The notes below the pieces were generated by a model. The model worked only from the letters and a program-made list of their open reading frames with translations. It did not search any database and was not told the DNA's origin. Of a stretch of 46,047 nucleotides of DNA, positions 30,357 to 41,508 are shown piece by piece. Origin of the DNA: Gnetum montanum (Eukaryota > Streptophyta > Gnetopsida > Gnetales > Gnetaceae); assembly GCA_015680685.1 (NCBI GenBank), contig MNCI01025228.1:317753-363799 (forward strand), in the 5' to 3' direction. The position numbers were made by a program, and so were the translations under genes. Numbering within the stretch: the stretch's first letter is position 1; each line of letters starts with the position of its first letter.

Positions 30357-32490
30357 ATGGCCCCTAAGAGACCAGTAGCTGAAGAACCTTCCCAACATAG
30401 AAGCAATAGAAAAAGAGGTTGTGGAAGAGGCCAAATGGGAGAATAAACTACCAAAGTGGAACACATGGAGTAGGAGGTTCAATTGTAAAAAATCCATCAA
30501 AAAACTCCTACCATTAAACAATCAGCACAAGGAGAGGCAGAAGTTCCACGAGCGCCTGAACAAGGGTAACACCTCTAGGCCATACAAGAAAAGTCCATCA
30601 TGCCCATAGTCATTATGAAACTAAACTTTGGTTCTTTCATGAAATTTTATATAGAAATAATAAAGATGAAACTATAAGCATCTTATTTATGCCCTAAATT
30701 ATCCAAAAGTGGTGAATGGTACCTAGGAGAAATGTACCAATTTTGGTAGAATAAGCAAGTAGATGCTATAGTCAAAATTAAGGGAGTCTCTGTGTTGTAC
30801 TCAGTGGAGGCAATTGCAAAGTCTCTTAACATCCTAAATGAAGGGGAAAATATGGCATAGATCTCAACAAGATTATATATTAATGAAAAAATGCTAGGGT
30901 TGCATAGAGCATATGGTAAAGAAGATAATGATTTTAGTGAGCTTTCAACTAAGGAAAAGATATACTTTAAAATTGGCACTTAACACTTTTTTTCAACAAA
31001 GAGGCTCAATAGAATATCTACATATATGGCTAGAGGAAGTGGAATTATGATGATGAAATTTAACACCAACATTTCCCATATATGCTTCCTCAAGATTCAA
31101 AGGTGGTTTGAAGAAAAGAAGGTAGGGAAGCTAACACTTCCATTGCTTACCTCATCAGGAAGCTATGCAAGCAAGCTGGAATCATAGGATACACCAATGA
31201 CATACCTAGGAAGGTCCAAAATGCTTCATACTTAGAAATTTTTAAGTTGGTTCCACCAAAGAAGGATCAACTGGAGAAGCTAGTAGGCATAGAGGAATCT
31301 ACAGGTTCCACTCCTACAGATAACATTCTAGCTATTGATCAGCAACAATAGGTAGGACCTATTAGTCAAACCCAAGTTGAATAATAACAAAAGCAACAAT
31401 AATAAGAAGAAGTACCACTACCACTGCCACATGATTGACCATCCATGAGCCATTTTCAGAAAATTGCAAAAATAATAAGTTGGGAAACAAGAGAGGAGGC
31501 CAATCTATATAAAGTTTGGGAGAGCTTCACAAGGCTCACAGTATTCATAGACCTAACTATTTGACAAGTATCACTCTCAGCAGTATGAGAGGATGATAGG
31601 TTACAATGAATTTCCAAGAATGCTACACGATTCCAAGTTATGCTTCAAACTAGTGAAGGTGCCACTATTATGGTCATGCAACACCAAGATGTAGTAGGAG
31701 TTGTAGAGGTCATCGCTGATCACATTAAAGAATCATTCAATATACTTGTTATGCCATTGAATGATATCTCTAGAGCATGAGGTGCTTAATTATTTACAAG
31801 AACCTAAATGAATCCTGAGAAGAATGAAGATATTCTAGATAGAATACTATAGATAGGCCAAGTGATGCAGAATCTTTTTGATATCTCCAATGATATCACT
31901 ACAGTTCAGTCTAATTTAGTAGCCATAAAGCAAAAGTTGGTCATGGTTGAAACTAGGGCTGAGCATGTAGAGAACAATGCATAGTAGTTGCAAGAGGAGT
32001 TAGTCACCCTAAGAGATAAAAGAATAGACTTGATGAAATTCATAGTGCTAGACTAACTGGATTAATTTGGAACTGACCAGATCACATGAGGTAGTTGACT
32101 AACCATAACATGTGAATGGAGAAGGAGAAGAAGAAGGTAGTGTGGGATGCATCTATTGCTGAGGCACAAACATATGCACATGATAAAGCTTTCACAACCT
32201 TATAAGAAGAAAATAAATAGTTAGCTACTTACAATGCTCAGTTGACAAACATTGAAAAATAGAAGAATGTTCTCAAGGAGAGCATCCAATAGCTTCAAGA
32301 ACAATTGGTTCATGTCAACCAAGATATGAGTTGCTTGGTCCAAGAAAATAGAACCTTATCAATGGAAGAAGTCCATGCTATTCATAAAACATTTTTAATA
32401 GAAATTAATGCATGGCAGAATGAGGCCAAGAAGTATGAAAGACTCAAAGAGCATTTTAGAGATCAAGTTAAAAATATACTTATAAATAGT
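30357..32490 (+). pseudogene. Env-position open frame of element 3 (unknown protein), truncated
   Basis: Homologous to 12010-14700. The ATG at 30357 (MAPKRPVAEEPSQHRSNRKRG) is preceded immediately by GATTGCAG, a good splice-acceptor sequence. The basic N terminus is followed by KLNFGSFMKF (about 30620), a conserved middle (about 30930-31120) with STYMARGSGIMMMKFNTNI, a Gln-rich stretch near 31330-31420, and a heptad-like charged region at about 31910-32040. A last open run, 32305-32496, is again charged and helical. The end is lost to element 4. Many stops. Conservation between the two copies at protein level supports past coding. I do not recognise the family, and an envelope role is only suggested by position. 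Confidence 0.55.
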
Positions 32491-32496
32491 TCCTGA

Positions 32497-34840
32497 AAAA
32501 TTTTGGAAGACTATATTTGTTCTCTAGTGTATCATCAAGGTGTTGTCAATGTTATATTGTGAATACATTAGCATCTCTCAAATCTACAATAACCTACAAA
32601 CTACCTTAGAATACAAAGTATTATTCTTCTCTATATCTCTTTGGTTGTCAAGATTATCAACCATGAACCTCATATTGTAGTTGGATGATTCGAGCATAAG
32701 AGTTTCTATGATTATAGCTACAACATCTAGACCCAAGTGTGATCACATGATCACATTGAAATATTGTAGCAGGTATAGCAAGAACTCCTCGGCACTTGGT
32801 CTAAACCACACTTTGATATAATCATTGATACTCATATATGAGTTTAGACTATTTTGGGTGGCCATCTTGGTGCAACATAGGATTCCCATCAACTCCACAA
32901 TAACCAAAATAGGTTTCAACAAGGCCTTGTACATAGCCAAAGTACATAACCATTAGATCATAAAAGCTATGAAAACCTTAAAGAAAATTAACTAAAGTCA
33001 ATAAAAAATGGCCTATAAAATAACAACATTAGTATTGGGAAAAATGATACATAAAATAATCAAATGTGTCATGAAAATAACCATTCTACTCTAAACTAAG
33101 CTTTGTCATTTTACACATTAACTTTCATACTAACAAAGTTAACATATTAACAAATAGTTATCATAGTAAAACAACAATTTTACATTTTCACATATAATTA
33201 GCTTGTAAAACCTTAGAATAAGAATTTTTACAAATTGCTTATAAGAAACCAAGTTTTAACAACACTAGTAGCTAAGATTGACAATGCTAGGAACTAGTTG
33301 ATAGAATTTTTCAGAAATTAGTAATCAAAAAATCCAAAAAAGGCTCATACATTGGAAATATGGATAGACAAATGGAAGAAAAACACAAATTTTCTTAGCT
33401 CTTGGAGTTCACACATTGCAATAGCTTCCAAAAAAAAAAAACAAATTAGTCTTTATATGTTTCCCTATTAAGCTTAAAGAATACCATACATTGGCCATAA
33501 TATAGGAAAATTCCATTATAGTCAAAATGCAAGCCTAAGTGACCAACATTGTTAGTTCTAGCCATAAAAATCAAAATTTGTACAACCAAACTTCACATTG
33601 ACCAATATAGATCTAGGGCTAGAAAAAACTCTAAAAACATTATAAAAGATTATTCTTAGTTATAGATGTAGAGAACATAGCCTAGAAAACCAAAATTGAT
33701 TACCAATGCTATAATCCAAGTGCATGAAAAATCATAAGTGTGCTAGTTTTCAATTGAAATCTTAATCAAGAAAATCCTAGTTTGTGATGAATTGACTATA
33801 GTAAACACCCTGGGAAAAATTTGTAAAAATTTTTAAAAATTCCAAGCTTCATACAAACCCTTATGTACTACATCTATCATCTAAAGGGACTTAAAATGCT
33901 GACCACATGTGGTCAAAAAACTACAAACGCTATCAAATTTTCCCCTAGAAAAATTGTAAAATTTTAATAAAACAAGCTAGAATGTTGTACACTAGGTTGG
34001 GGGAAAAACTCATAAAAAATTAGGAAAAATTTAAAAATTATCATTCTAGATATGGTATAGCCAAAAAACCAAAAGAATAGATTTATGAAGCCAAAATTGA
34101 AAAATCTACTCATATGAGAGCTAGAAAAAACTTCAAAGTTGGAGCAAAATAGGCAAGAATAGCACAAAAACACTACATATGGGTTTAGAAAAAATCAAAA
34201 AATTTCTCAATCAATGTCAAAAAACCTAAATCTTGATCCCAATAGAATCGACAAGACTAGATCTCTAATTTAACACATTCAGATTGCAAACTTTCAACCT
34301 AAGCAAGCCTAGAAGTGGAAAAATGTTTTTAAGAATTTGATTAAAATTTGAAAAAAATGGTGAGAACTTGGTACCTAGTAGACCTTAATGAAGATCCTTC
34401 ACCTATAGTAGGATCTATAAGTGTTGAAAAAATTTGAATGGCCTCTTCTACCTTATTCAAAACTAGATTCTAGCTTATCAAATCAATATTCTTCACCATG
34501 GTTGCTAAAAGCCTCAAAACTTTGCTTTGATTTTTGTGGAATAGAAGCCTAAAATTTCTTGCCCTAATACCAAAATGCTATGAAGAGAGATGGTAGAAGA
34601 AAATATTTGCTAGAATAATGTTGGCAATTGGGTATTTGACAATCACTACAAATTCTACGCATCACAATCAAAAGATATTAATAAGGAAACTAGCTTCAAC
34701 ACTAAGGATTGGTGTAGAAAATCCTCCGAAATGCTTCACCATATTGACAAGACAAAATTTTTGAAAAAATAAGAAAAACTTATACACATTGAGCTTAGGA
34801 AATATTTAAGAATAAACAAGCCTTATACATTAAATTTTGT
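32497..34840. other. Unrecognised 5' part of element 4
   Basis: AT-rich, with no gag or protease similarity that I can see on either strand. Single copies of CATACATTGG at 33346 and 33485 anticipate the tandem array further on. A tandem TGATCACA doublet lies at about 32741-32757. Minus-strand frames (32743-32940, 33964-34173) are short and unrecognised. Confidence 0.4.
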
Positions 34841-36280
34841 TGGAAAATTCCTATTTCCTTTCTCATAAATTGAGATATTCAACCCATCATATACATCAAT
34901 GTATAGAACTTAAAGCCTTAGACATACATTGATCAAAAGGGTTCCAATGTATAAATCAATGAGTGAAGGTTGTGGCCAAAAATATACCATCTTCAGTTCA
35001 ACCATAAGCAATCCAAAGAACTCCACCAAACATAAAAATTTTAAGTTTATCAAGCATCAAAAATTCATATAAGAAAGCCTATATGTTGAGAGTTAGAGCT
35101 CATGCATTGGAAATCTGAGTCTTATACATTGGACCAATGTATGAGATCTCAAAGATCTCATACTCTTTCAAAAATAGTCATAAAAACTGTAGATCCTCCC
35201 CCAAGTCATAGATGCTCACTTAGAGAATTGAATACACCAAAAACCTTGTGAAAAACCCCCAAAATCTTCCAAGCTTGATCCCATACATTGGGAATCAAAC
35301 CTCATACATTAACCCAATGTACAAGCTAATGTATAAATCATGTAACAAGTTTGAACATGTTAAAATTTGCTCAAAAGTGACCTAGTGGCACCCACAAGTT
35401 CTAGAAGGCAAAATTGACTTAGAAATTAATATTAACAAGCTATGAGAACTAATGTTTCAGATTTTACATTGGATATGTGAGTTCCACACATTAGGCCAAT
35501 ATATAAGCCAATGTGTATTCATCACCAAACTTCTAGCTTGGTCAATAGCACCTTTAAAATGATTAATCTCTCTGTAAAACCCTAGTTGCTATACTAGGAG
35601 TCTATGGAAGATAAAAACCTAGTCAAAACCCTTATAAAATGGCCTATGAAGCCTCATACATTGAGGAAGTAAGAATCACACTTTGGTCCAATGTACAAGA
35701 TAATGTGTAAGCATCAACAAGCCTTCACCTTAGTTAATACAACCTCAATAATTACAAATTTCCTTCCAAAACACTAGCCTCTGTAGTAGGAGCTTTGAAG
35801 AGTTATAAATTTAGTCAAAATCATCACAAAGTGGCATAAGGGGGTCCATACATTAAGGAGGAAAGTTCCATATTTTGGACCAATGTATGGAATCTATGAA
35901 AATAATAACCAAGTCAAAACAACCACAAAAGACCACTAATATGAGTCCCATACATCATATGCTTGATCTAGAGTAGTCACAAACTATCCTGGTGGATCTC
36001 AGAAGTCTAAAATCTAGTCCAACCTACTCACATGTTAGGAGAATAGTCCATTGACATTGGAGTTTAGATTTAGAGTGTTCACATATTGAAGTTTAACATC
36101 CCACATGCTAGGACAAAATATAAACCAACGTATGAAGCACAAACAAGTTTAAAACTTCACCAAACTAGTCCAAATGTAGCCTGAATATGCCTCCAATGAT
36201 TTGTACATGATAGACAATGTTCAAAAGTTGGAAAGGTGGTCTCTACACATTGAAAACACAAGTCTTTATCCTTTTAAAGT
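34841..36280. repeat. Diverged tandem array, unit about 180-190 bp
   Basis: The anchor CATACATTG (or a near form) recurs at 34923, 35101, 35282, 35464, 35655 and 35848, giving steps of 178, 181, 182, 191 and 193 bases. Weaker copies are at about 36079 and 36246. Each unit pairs a CATTGG block with a CCAATGTA block. At 35124-35142 these meet as a near-perfect palindrome, ATACATTGGACCAATGTAT. Tandem repeats inside Tat-lineage elements are known and can seed satellites. Units are too diverged to be recent. Confidence 0.6.
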
Positions 36281-36299
36281 ATTTTTATCATAAAGAATC

Positions 36300-37264
36300 A
36301 CTCTTCTAGAAGTTTAGATATAGTTTTCACAATATTTTTCTATTTTACAAGGTTTCTCTATTTTTTGTGATATTTTTTATATATTTTGATAGTTTATAGC
36401 ATGTTTTCTATATATTTCTACTTATTTTAATAATTTTAACCTATTTTCACCAAATTTCTACTTTTTTAAAGCAATTTATGACCTACTTTCACTAGATTTT
36501 GTCCTATTTGGACCATAAAAATACCTAAAAATAAATATGATCATTTAATATTACTTCCAACCTTATTTAACCTTGTTCAACCATGCTTGACCTATTTATA
36601 CATCATTTAATACCATTTGGTGCCATTTTTACATTGTTTTGATGTTGTTTGACCTTATTTAGCATTGTTTGACCTTATTTGATGTCATTTGATATCATTT
36701 GGTATCATTTTGATGTCATTTGATGTCATTCAACACCACTAAACAACAATTTCCACCATTTCAACATCATTTTATATCATTTCTACTCATTTACCATCAT
36801 TTTCTATTATTTTCTCATCATTTTTCCATTATTTGATCTCATTTAGCATCATTTTGGCATCATTTGGTATCACTTGACATCATTTGATAATATTTTGCAA
36901 CATTTTGACTTCATGTAGCATCATTTTATATCATTTTGACATCATTTGGACTCATTTTACCATATTTTTACAACATTTACCATTATTTGATCATGTTTGG
37001 TCTTATTTTATAATCATTTGGCATTGTTAGGACCACATTTGACCTTGTTTGACATCATTTTGCATGGTTATGACCTTCATTTTTCCCTTACTCTACATCA
37101 TTTGGCCTTGGTTCCATCTCGTTTCACCTTCATCTATCTTTTGTGATCTTTATTCACCATATTATGACCTTGTTGGATTTGTTTAGCATTACTTTGTCCT
37201 ACTATGCTCTATTACTATAGTATTTTACATAGTTTTAACATTATTTAAAAATCATACCATACAG
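36300..37264 (+). repeat. T-rich array of short CATCATTT units before the polymerase
   Basis: Nearly 1 kb made of variants of a 10-12-base phrase, TTTGACATCATT, with strong T bias on the plus strand. It ends in CATACCATACAG directly before ATG 37265. The T-rich run and the terminal CAG resemble the 3' end of an intron. An intron between protease and polymerase is known in Ogre elements. Confidence 0.45.
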
Positions 37265-38500
37265 ATGGCACTTAATATATTTTTTCTTAGCATGAAGGAT
37301 CATAAAATGGATACATGGGCACAAATTAACCTACCTTTAAGCTTGGATAGATCCTATGGTGATGTCAAATGATTAATTGAACTTGATTATCTAGATCTCA
37401 AACTTGAAAGCTTGTTTGATGATATAGCCTTGATAGAGAAGTCCCTCAATTAGTCCAATTACATAGTTGAAACCCTTGACCTTGAGACCAGTGACATTAC
37501 TAAGGATTCCGTTGTTGAAGTTCCTATTACAACACATAACAATGAGGAGAAAATATTAAAACTAAGTTTCTCACTCAAACCTCAAATGATCCAAGACATC
37601 ACCAAGGTCCTTTAGGATAATATTAAAGTCTTTGCTTGGTTGTACAAGGATATGGTTGGACTTGACCCATGTTTATTATAACATATTATCATACTAAATC
37701 CTAGGATTAATCCTGTTAATCAAAAAGTTCACAAGGTTAGACCACATTTTTCCCTAGTAGCTCATGATGCGATTAAGAAATTGTATCAAGCTAGTGTCAT
37801 CTGAGTTGTTGATTACACTAATTAGATATCTAGATTAGTGTTAGTTCCTATAAAACACAGAATCATTCATATTTGTATTGATTCTTAAGACCTTAACAAG
37901 TCAACCATAAAAGACAATTTTCCTTTTTCTAGTATTGATCAACTCATTGATACCATAACTGGCCATGCCTTACTATCCTTTATTGATGGATTCTCAAGAT
38001 ACAAGTAGGTTAGGATTAATGTAGAGCATCAAATCTACACAACCTTTAGAAGCCCTTGGGGAACCTTTTGATATATCTTGATGTCATTTGATCTAAAGAA
38101 TGTGGATGTGACCTATCAATGAGTTATGTCCTATATTTTCATTGACTATATGCTAAGATTACTTAATGATTATGTTGATAACATATCCATGAAGTTCAAG
38201 ATGATCAATGATCATGCACGTGATCTTAACCTAGTACTTGAATGATGTCTTAAGTATGAAATTAGACTTAATCCTAAGAAGTGTATCTTCAACATTAAAA
38301 TTAGTAATTTGCTTTGTTTCATAGTATCTGAGGTAGAGATATGTGTCAATCTTGATAAAGTTAAGGTCATAACCAACTTGGAAGTACTTACTAACCTTAA
38401 GGAACTACAAAGATTACAAGGTAGTATATAATTTATTTATAGCTTCATCTCAAGGCTTATAGATAGGCTACAACCCATGCAACACTTGCTTAAAAAGGGA
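37265..38500 (+). pseudogene. pol: Reverse transcriptase of element 4 (Tat-like)
   Basis: The frame starts at ATG 37265 (MALNIFFLSMKDHKMDTW) and a linker of about 110 codons leads to VFAWLYKDMVGLDP (from about 37628). After that come NQKVHKVRPHFS, the DLNKSTIKDNFPF segment (about 37892-37930), LLSFIDGFSRYK, and the catalytic box YVDN at 38171-38182, in which the second Asp of YVDD is Asn. LNPKKCIFNI (about 38270) follows. The protein would have copied the element RNA. About ten stops. The sequence style differs clearly from element 1 (YVD-type rather than FMD-type), confirming another lineage. Confidence 0.85.
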
Positions 38501-38990
38501 GTTTACTATGAGTGGATTGACCAATGTCAATAAGTCTTTGACAACATTAAGTAAGAGTTGGTCCAATTGCCCATTGTGTACCCAACTCAGAAGGACAAAC
38601 TATTTTACATCTACCTTGTAATTTTTGACATGTCCATAACCTCTCTTCTCTATGAAAAATAGGATGATCAAGTAGATCTACCTATTTAATACTTGAGCCA
38701 TGCATTGATAGTCTATGAAACTTGAGTCATTGAGATTAAGAAGTATTTTATAGTCCTAGTCTTCTCCTTGAAGAAGTGAAGACACTACCTCTTTTGGAAC
38801 AAAGTCAACATCATATGTAAACACAACATATTGAGGGCCATAATAAGCTATGTATATGAGAGTAGTTGAATAGCCCGGTGGAAGGCCATAATAGTTAAGT
38901 TTGACCTACATTACATCTCCTAGGACTCAATGAAACATCAGGCTATGTCCATTCAATTCACAACTTTCCCAATTAAGGATAATGCAGCCA
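38501..38990 (+). pseudogene. pol: First RNase H of element 4
   Basis: The usual Ty3/gypsy RNase H following RT. Visible are YEWIDQCQ..FDNIK (from about 38507), IFDMSITSLLYE where the first catalytic Asp region lies, YLSHALIVYET (about 38690-38725), and the end block ARWKAIIVKFDLHYISWDS (about 38870-38935), as in Tat relatives. Interrupted by stops. Confidence 0.75.
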
Positions 38991-39105
38991 TAGATCCTGG
39001 GTTCCTAGATGAGCATGTGAATCCATGAATCCACTATTTCTACCATTATAACATTACCTTCTTGTGAGATCCAACCATTCACTTATCATTTCTAATTCCC
39101 ATGTA

Positions 39106-39480
39106 CCAATAATGTAGTAGAATATGAAGGGTTAATAAGAAGCATGATGGTAGCTTGTAATCAACAAATCACATGTTTAATGATAAAAGGTGATTTGCAA
39201 CGTATGGCTAACCATGTAACCAATGTCTATGCATGTAAAGCTAGAAATTTACAATCTTACTATGACATAGATAAAAATCTCATTCTACAATTTACAAATG
39301 TTGGTATACAACATATTCCTTGAGCTGAGAACATACTAGTTAATACCATTGCAACCTTAGCCCTAAGTATGATGCTAGATGTGTTTAGAAAGTTACCTTT
39401 CTTGATGGAAAACTATGATCTTCCCATCACATTGAACACTAAAGGTAAATCTATAGCCATCATTGATAATGTTTCCCAAT
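39106..39480 (+). pseudogene. pol: Second, archaeal-type RNase H of element 4
   Basis: NNVVEYEGLIRSMMVA (from 39109) carries the conserved Glu, GDLQRMANHV the GD(S)-type Asp position, and AENILVNTIATLAL the terminal helix. Together these are the signature of the additional RNase H found only in the Tat lineage. Only one TGA, at about 39322, interrupts about 80 codons, so it is the best preserved part of this polymerase. The N-terminal strand with the first Asp is not readable. The extra domain lies between the first RNase H and the integrase, as in relatives. Confidence 0.8.
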
Positions 39481-39559
39481 AATATGAATATGATGACATT
39501 AAGTTTTACCTAATACATGATGAACCTTCATTGAGCCTAACTCTCTTTCAAAAGGACAT

Positions 39560-40722
39560 TATACATAGATGATCAAGCAAATATGTCCTTGTAGTGAATA
39601 ACACATTATATCAAAGGTCGTATGATGACATCTTGTTAGTATGATTGGATAAAGCCAAAGCTTATACATTTCTTGAGTAAGTTCATGAGGGCATATATGG
39701 AAGACATATACAACCTAGAGTTATGATCGCAAACATTAAATGACTAGGAGACTATTGGTCCTATATGGAAAGTCATTGCCTATAGAAGGTTTAAACTTAT
39801 GACATCTATGAAAGGCATAATGACTTGATACAAGTGCCACAAATTGAGTTACATACTATTTAGATCATGTGGCCATTTCAACAATGGAGAATCAACATTA
39901 TCAAACCTAGAATGCCTAAATCTTTTGCAGGATATAGCTTCATCATCACAACAACTAAATATTTTACAAAGTGGATTAAAGTTATTACTCTAAGAAAAAT
40001 ATCTAAATAATTATGTAAATTCATATTAGACAACATATTGTTTTGTTTCAACTTACTTTAATTATTGTTATAGACAATGGACCATAGTTTAGTATCTAGG
40101 AAATATAAGCCTTTTGCCAACAATTAAACATCAGGCATCCCTTTTCATCATCATAATATCCACAAGCTAATGGGTAGGCTGAAGATAAAAATAGGGACAT
40201 CATAGACCTCCTTAAGAAGATGTTAAACAATGATAAATGCAAATGACATGAACAACTCATGTATGCACTTTGGGCCCATAGAAAAATCTTTAAAACTACA
40301 AGTAGTGCCATCGCATATACCCTTGTTTATGATTCTAAAGATATTTTTCCTCTTGAATTACAAGTGCCATCCTTAAGTGTAGCTCTATCTAACTTCATCA
40401 TTGATGAGCAGAATAAGGAGTGTGTACCATTGACCTTGATTTGGTGAAGGAACAACAAATAGAAATGTTGGGTAACATCGAATGATATCAAGAGATGCAA
40501 CAAAAACAACATCGTCAAAATCTATATAGGTGAAAAGTCAAGGAAGGTGACCTTGTCCTTATGGCTATTCATGAACATGTGAACAAGTTCTCAAATAATT
40601 GGGAAGGACCTTTCTTGATCACCAAAGATTATGAAAATAAAGCATTCAAACTGACAAACATGAATGGGAATGAATTAACTAATCTAGTTGATCATTCCTA
40701 TCTTAAACGCTACTATATTTAA
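39560..40722 (+). pseudogene. pol: Integrase of element 4
   Basis: LYQRSYDDILLV opens the region, followed by VHEGIYGRHI of the zinc-binding part (about 39685). In the core the first Asp position reads INIIKP (Asn for Asp, about 39890), the second Asp is in VIDNGP (about 40070-40085), and the Glu region is in ANG.AEDKN (about 40165). YALWAHRKIFKTTSSAI and FPLELQVPSLSVAL (about 40263-40395) match the post-core region. A C-terminal GPF-type block, NWEGPFLI (about 40598), runs to the stop TAA 40720-40722 after LKRYYI, a typical Ty3/gypsy end. Stops and frame changes elsewhere. Confidence 0.85.
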
Positions 40723-41508
40723 CATTAACCTATTTAGTTGTAGCCTTTGTTTATCTTTGTTTGTAGGTTTGGATGAATATTTCACATCAACAACCTTTGT
40801 ATCCTATAACAAGTGAGCTTGTGTGACCTCTTATCTTTCTCTTTCTCTTTTTGGCATAATATGACAATGTAAAATTTGTATGAATATATGAAACAAAATA
40901 CAAATTTCTCATGTTTTACTAGTTGTAACCTAATATAGCCTGTATCTATTTGTTGGCTCATGTGGCCTTGTGCAATCTCTTGTAAAAACATGTATTCTTT
41001 GACTTGTGTTCATGTCCTCTTGGAGTTATGCTCACATGACAAATTAGAGTGATCACAAAAGTGTGATTCATTACAATAGTGAGTTACCATGTGATCTTAA
41101 TATGCAAGATTTAGTTAGCTTGTCTGATTATTGCAATAGTGCTTGCATCACATCACTTGTGTTGCTCCTTCTAAGCCATATCCATGCAACAAACTTATAG
41201 CCTTCCTTACCTTAATAATAATGAAGATATATGCTTGACATTCATGTACCATGATCATATGACATTTCCTTTGACATGCTTCTTCATTAAGTTCATTGCA
41301 TGTAATACATCTCATTTAATGAGAAAATGAAACAAAATTCAACCTTGGCAATGAAACACAATGAATGTTTCACCCCTATGAAAAAAGAATGAAAAATGGA
41401 GAAACAAATTACCAAGAAAGCCAAGAGGCCAATGTATTTTAAAGCCAATCAAATCAATCGCTCTAAACAAAGGAAAGATTCTAGTGGATAAAGAAACCTA
41501 AGGATGGA
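40723..41508 (+). other. 3' untranslated part of element 4
   Basis: No gene is seen. It is AT-rich and ends with the purine-rich GATAAAGAAACCTAAGGATG (41488-41507), a possible polypurine tract. Confidence 0.4.

Noticed and set aside
32743-32940. 65-codon minus-strand frame
   Set aside because: It is short and unrecognised, with no codon-level support from a second copy.
33964-34173. 69-codon minus-strand Phe-rich frame
   Set aside because: It arises from A-rich plus-strand sequence and shows no conservation or gene context.
34841-36280. Regularly spaced repeats, considered as a CRISPR array
   Set aside because: The unit is about 180 bp and diverged throughout, with no short identical repeat and unique spacers, and the context is a plant retrotransposon.
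37265-40722. Endogenous caulimovirus polymerase
   Set aside because: An integrase and an archaeal-type RNase H follow the RT. Caulimoviruses lack integrase, so a Tat-lineage LTR retrotransposon fits.
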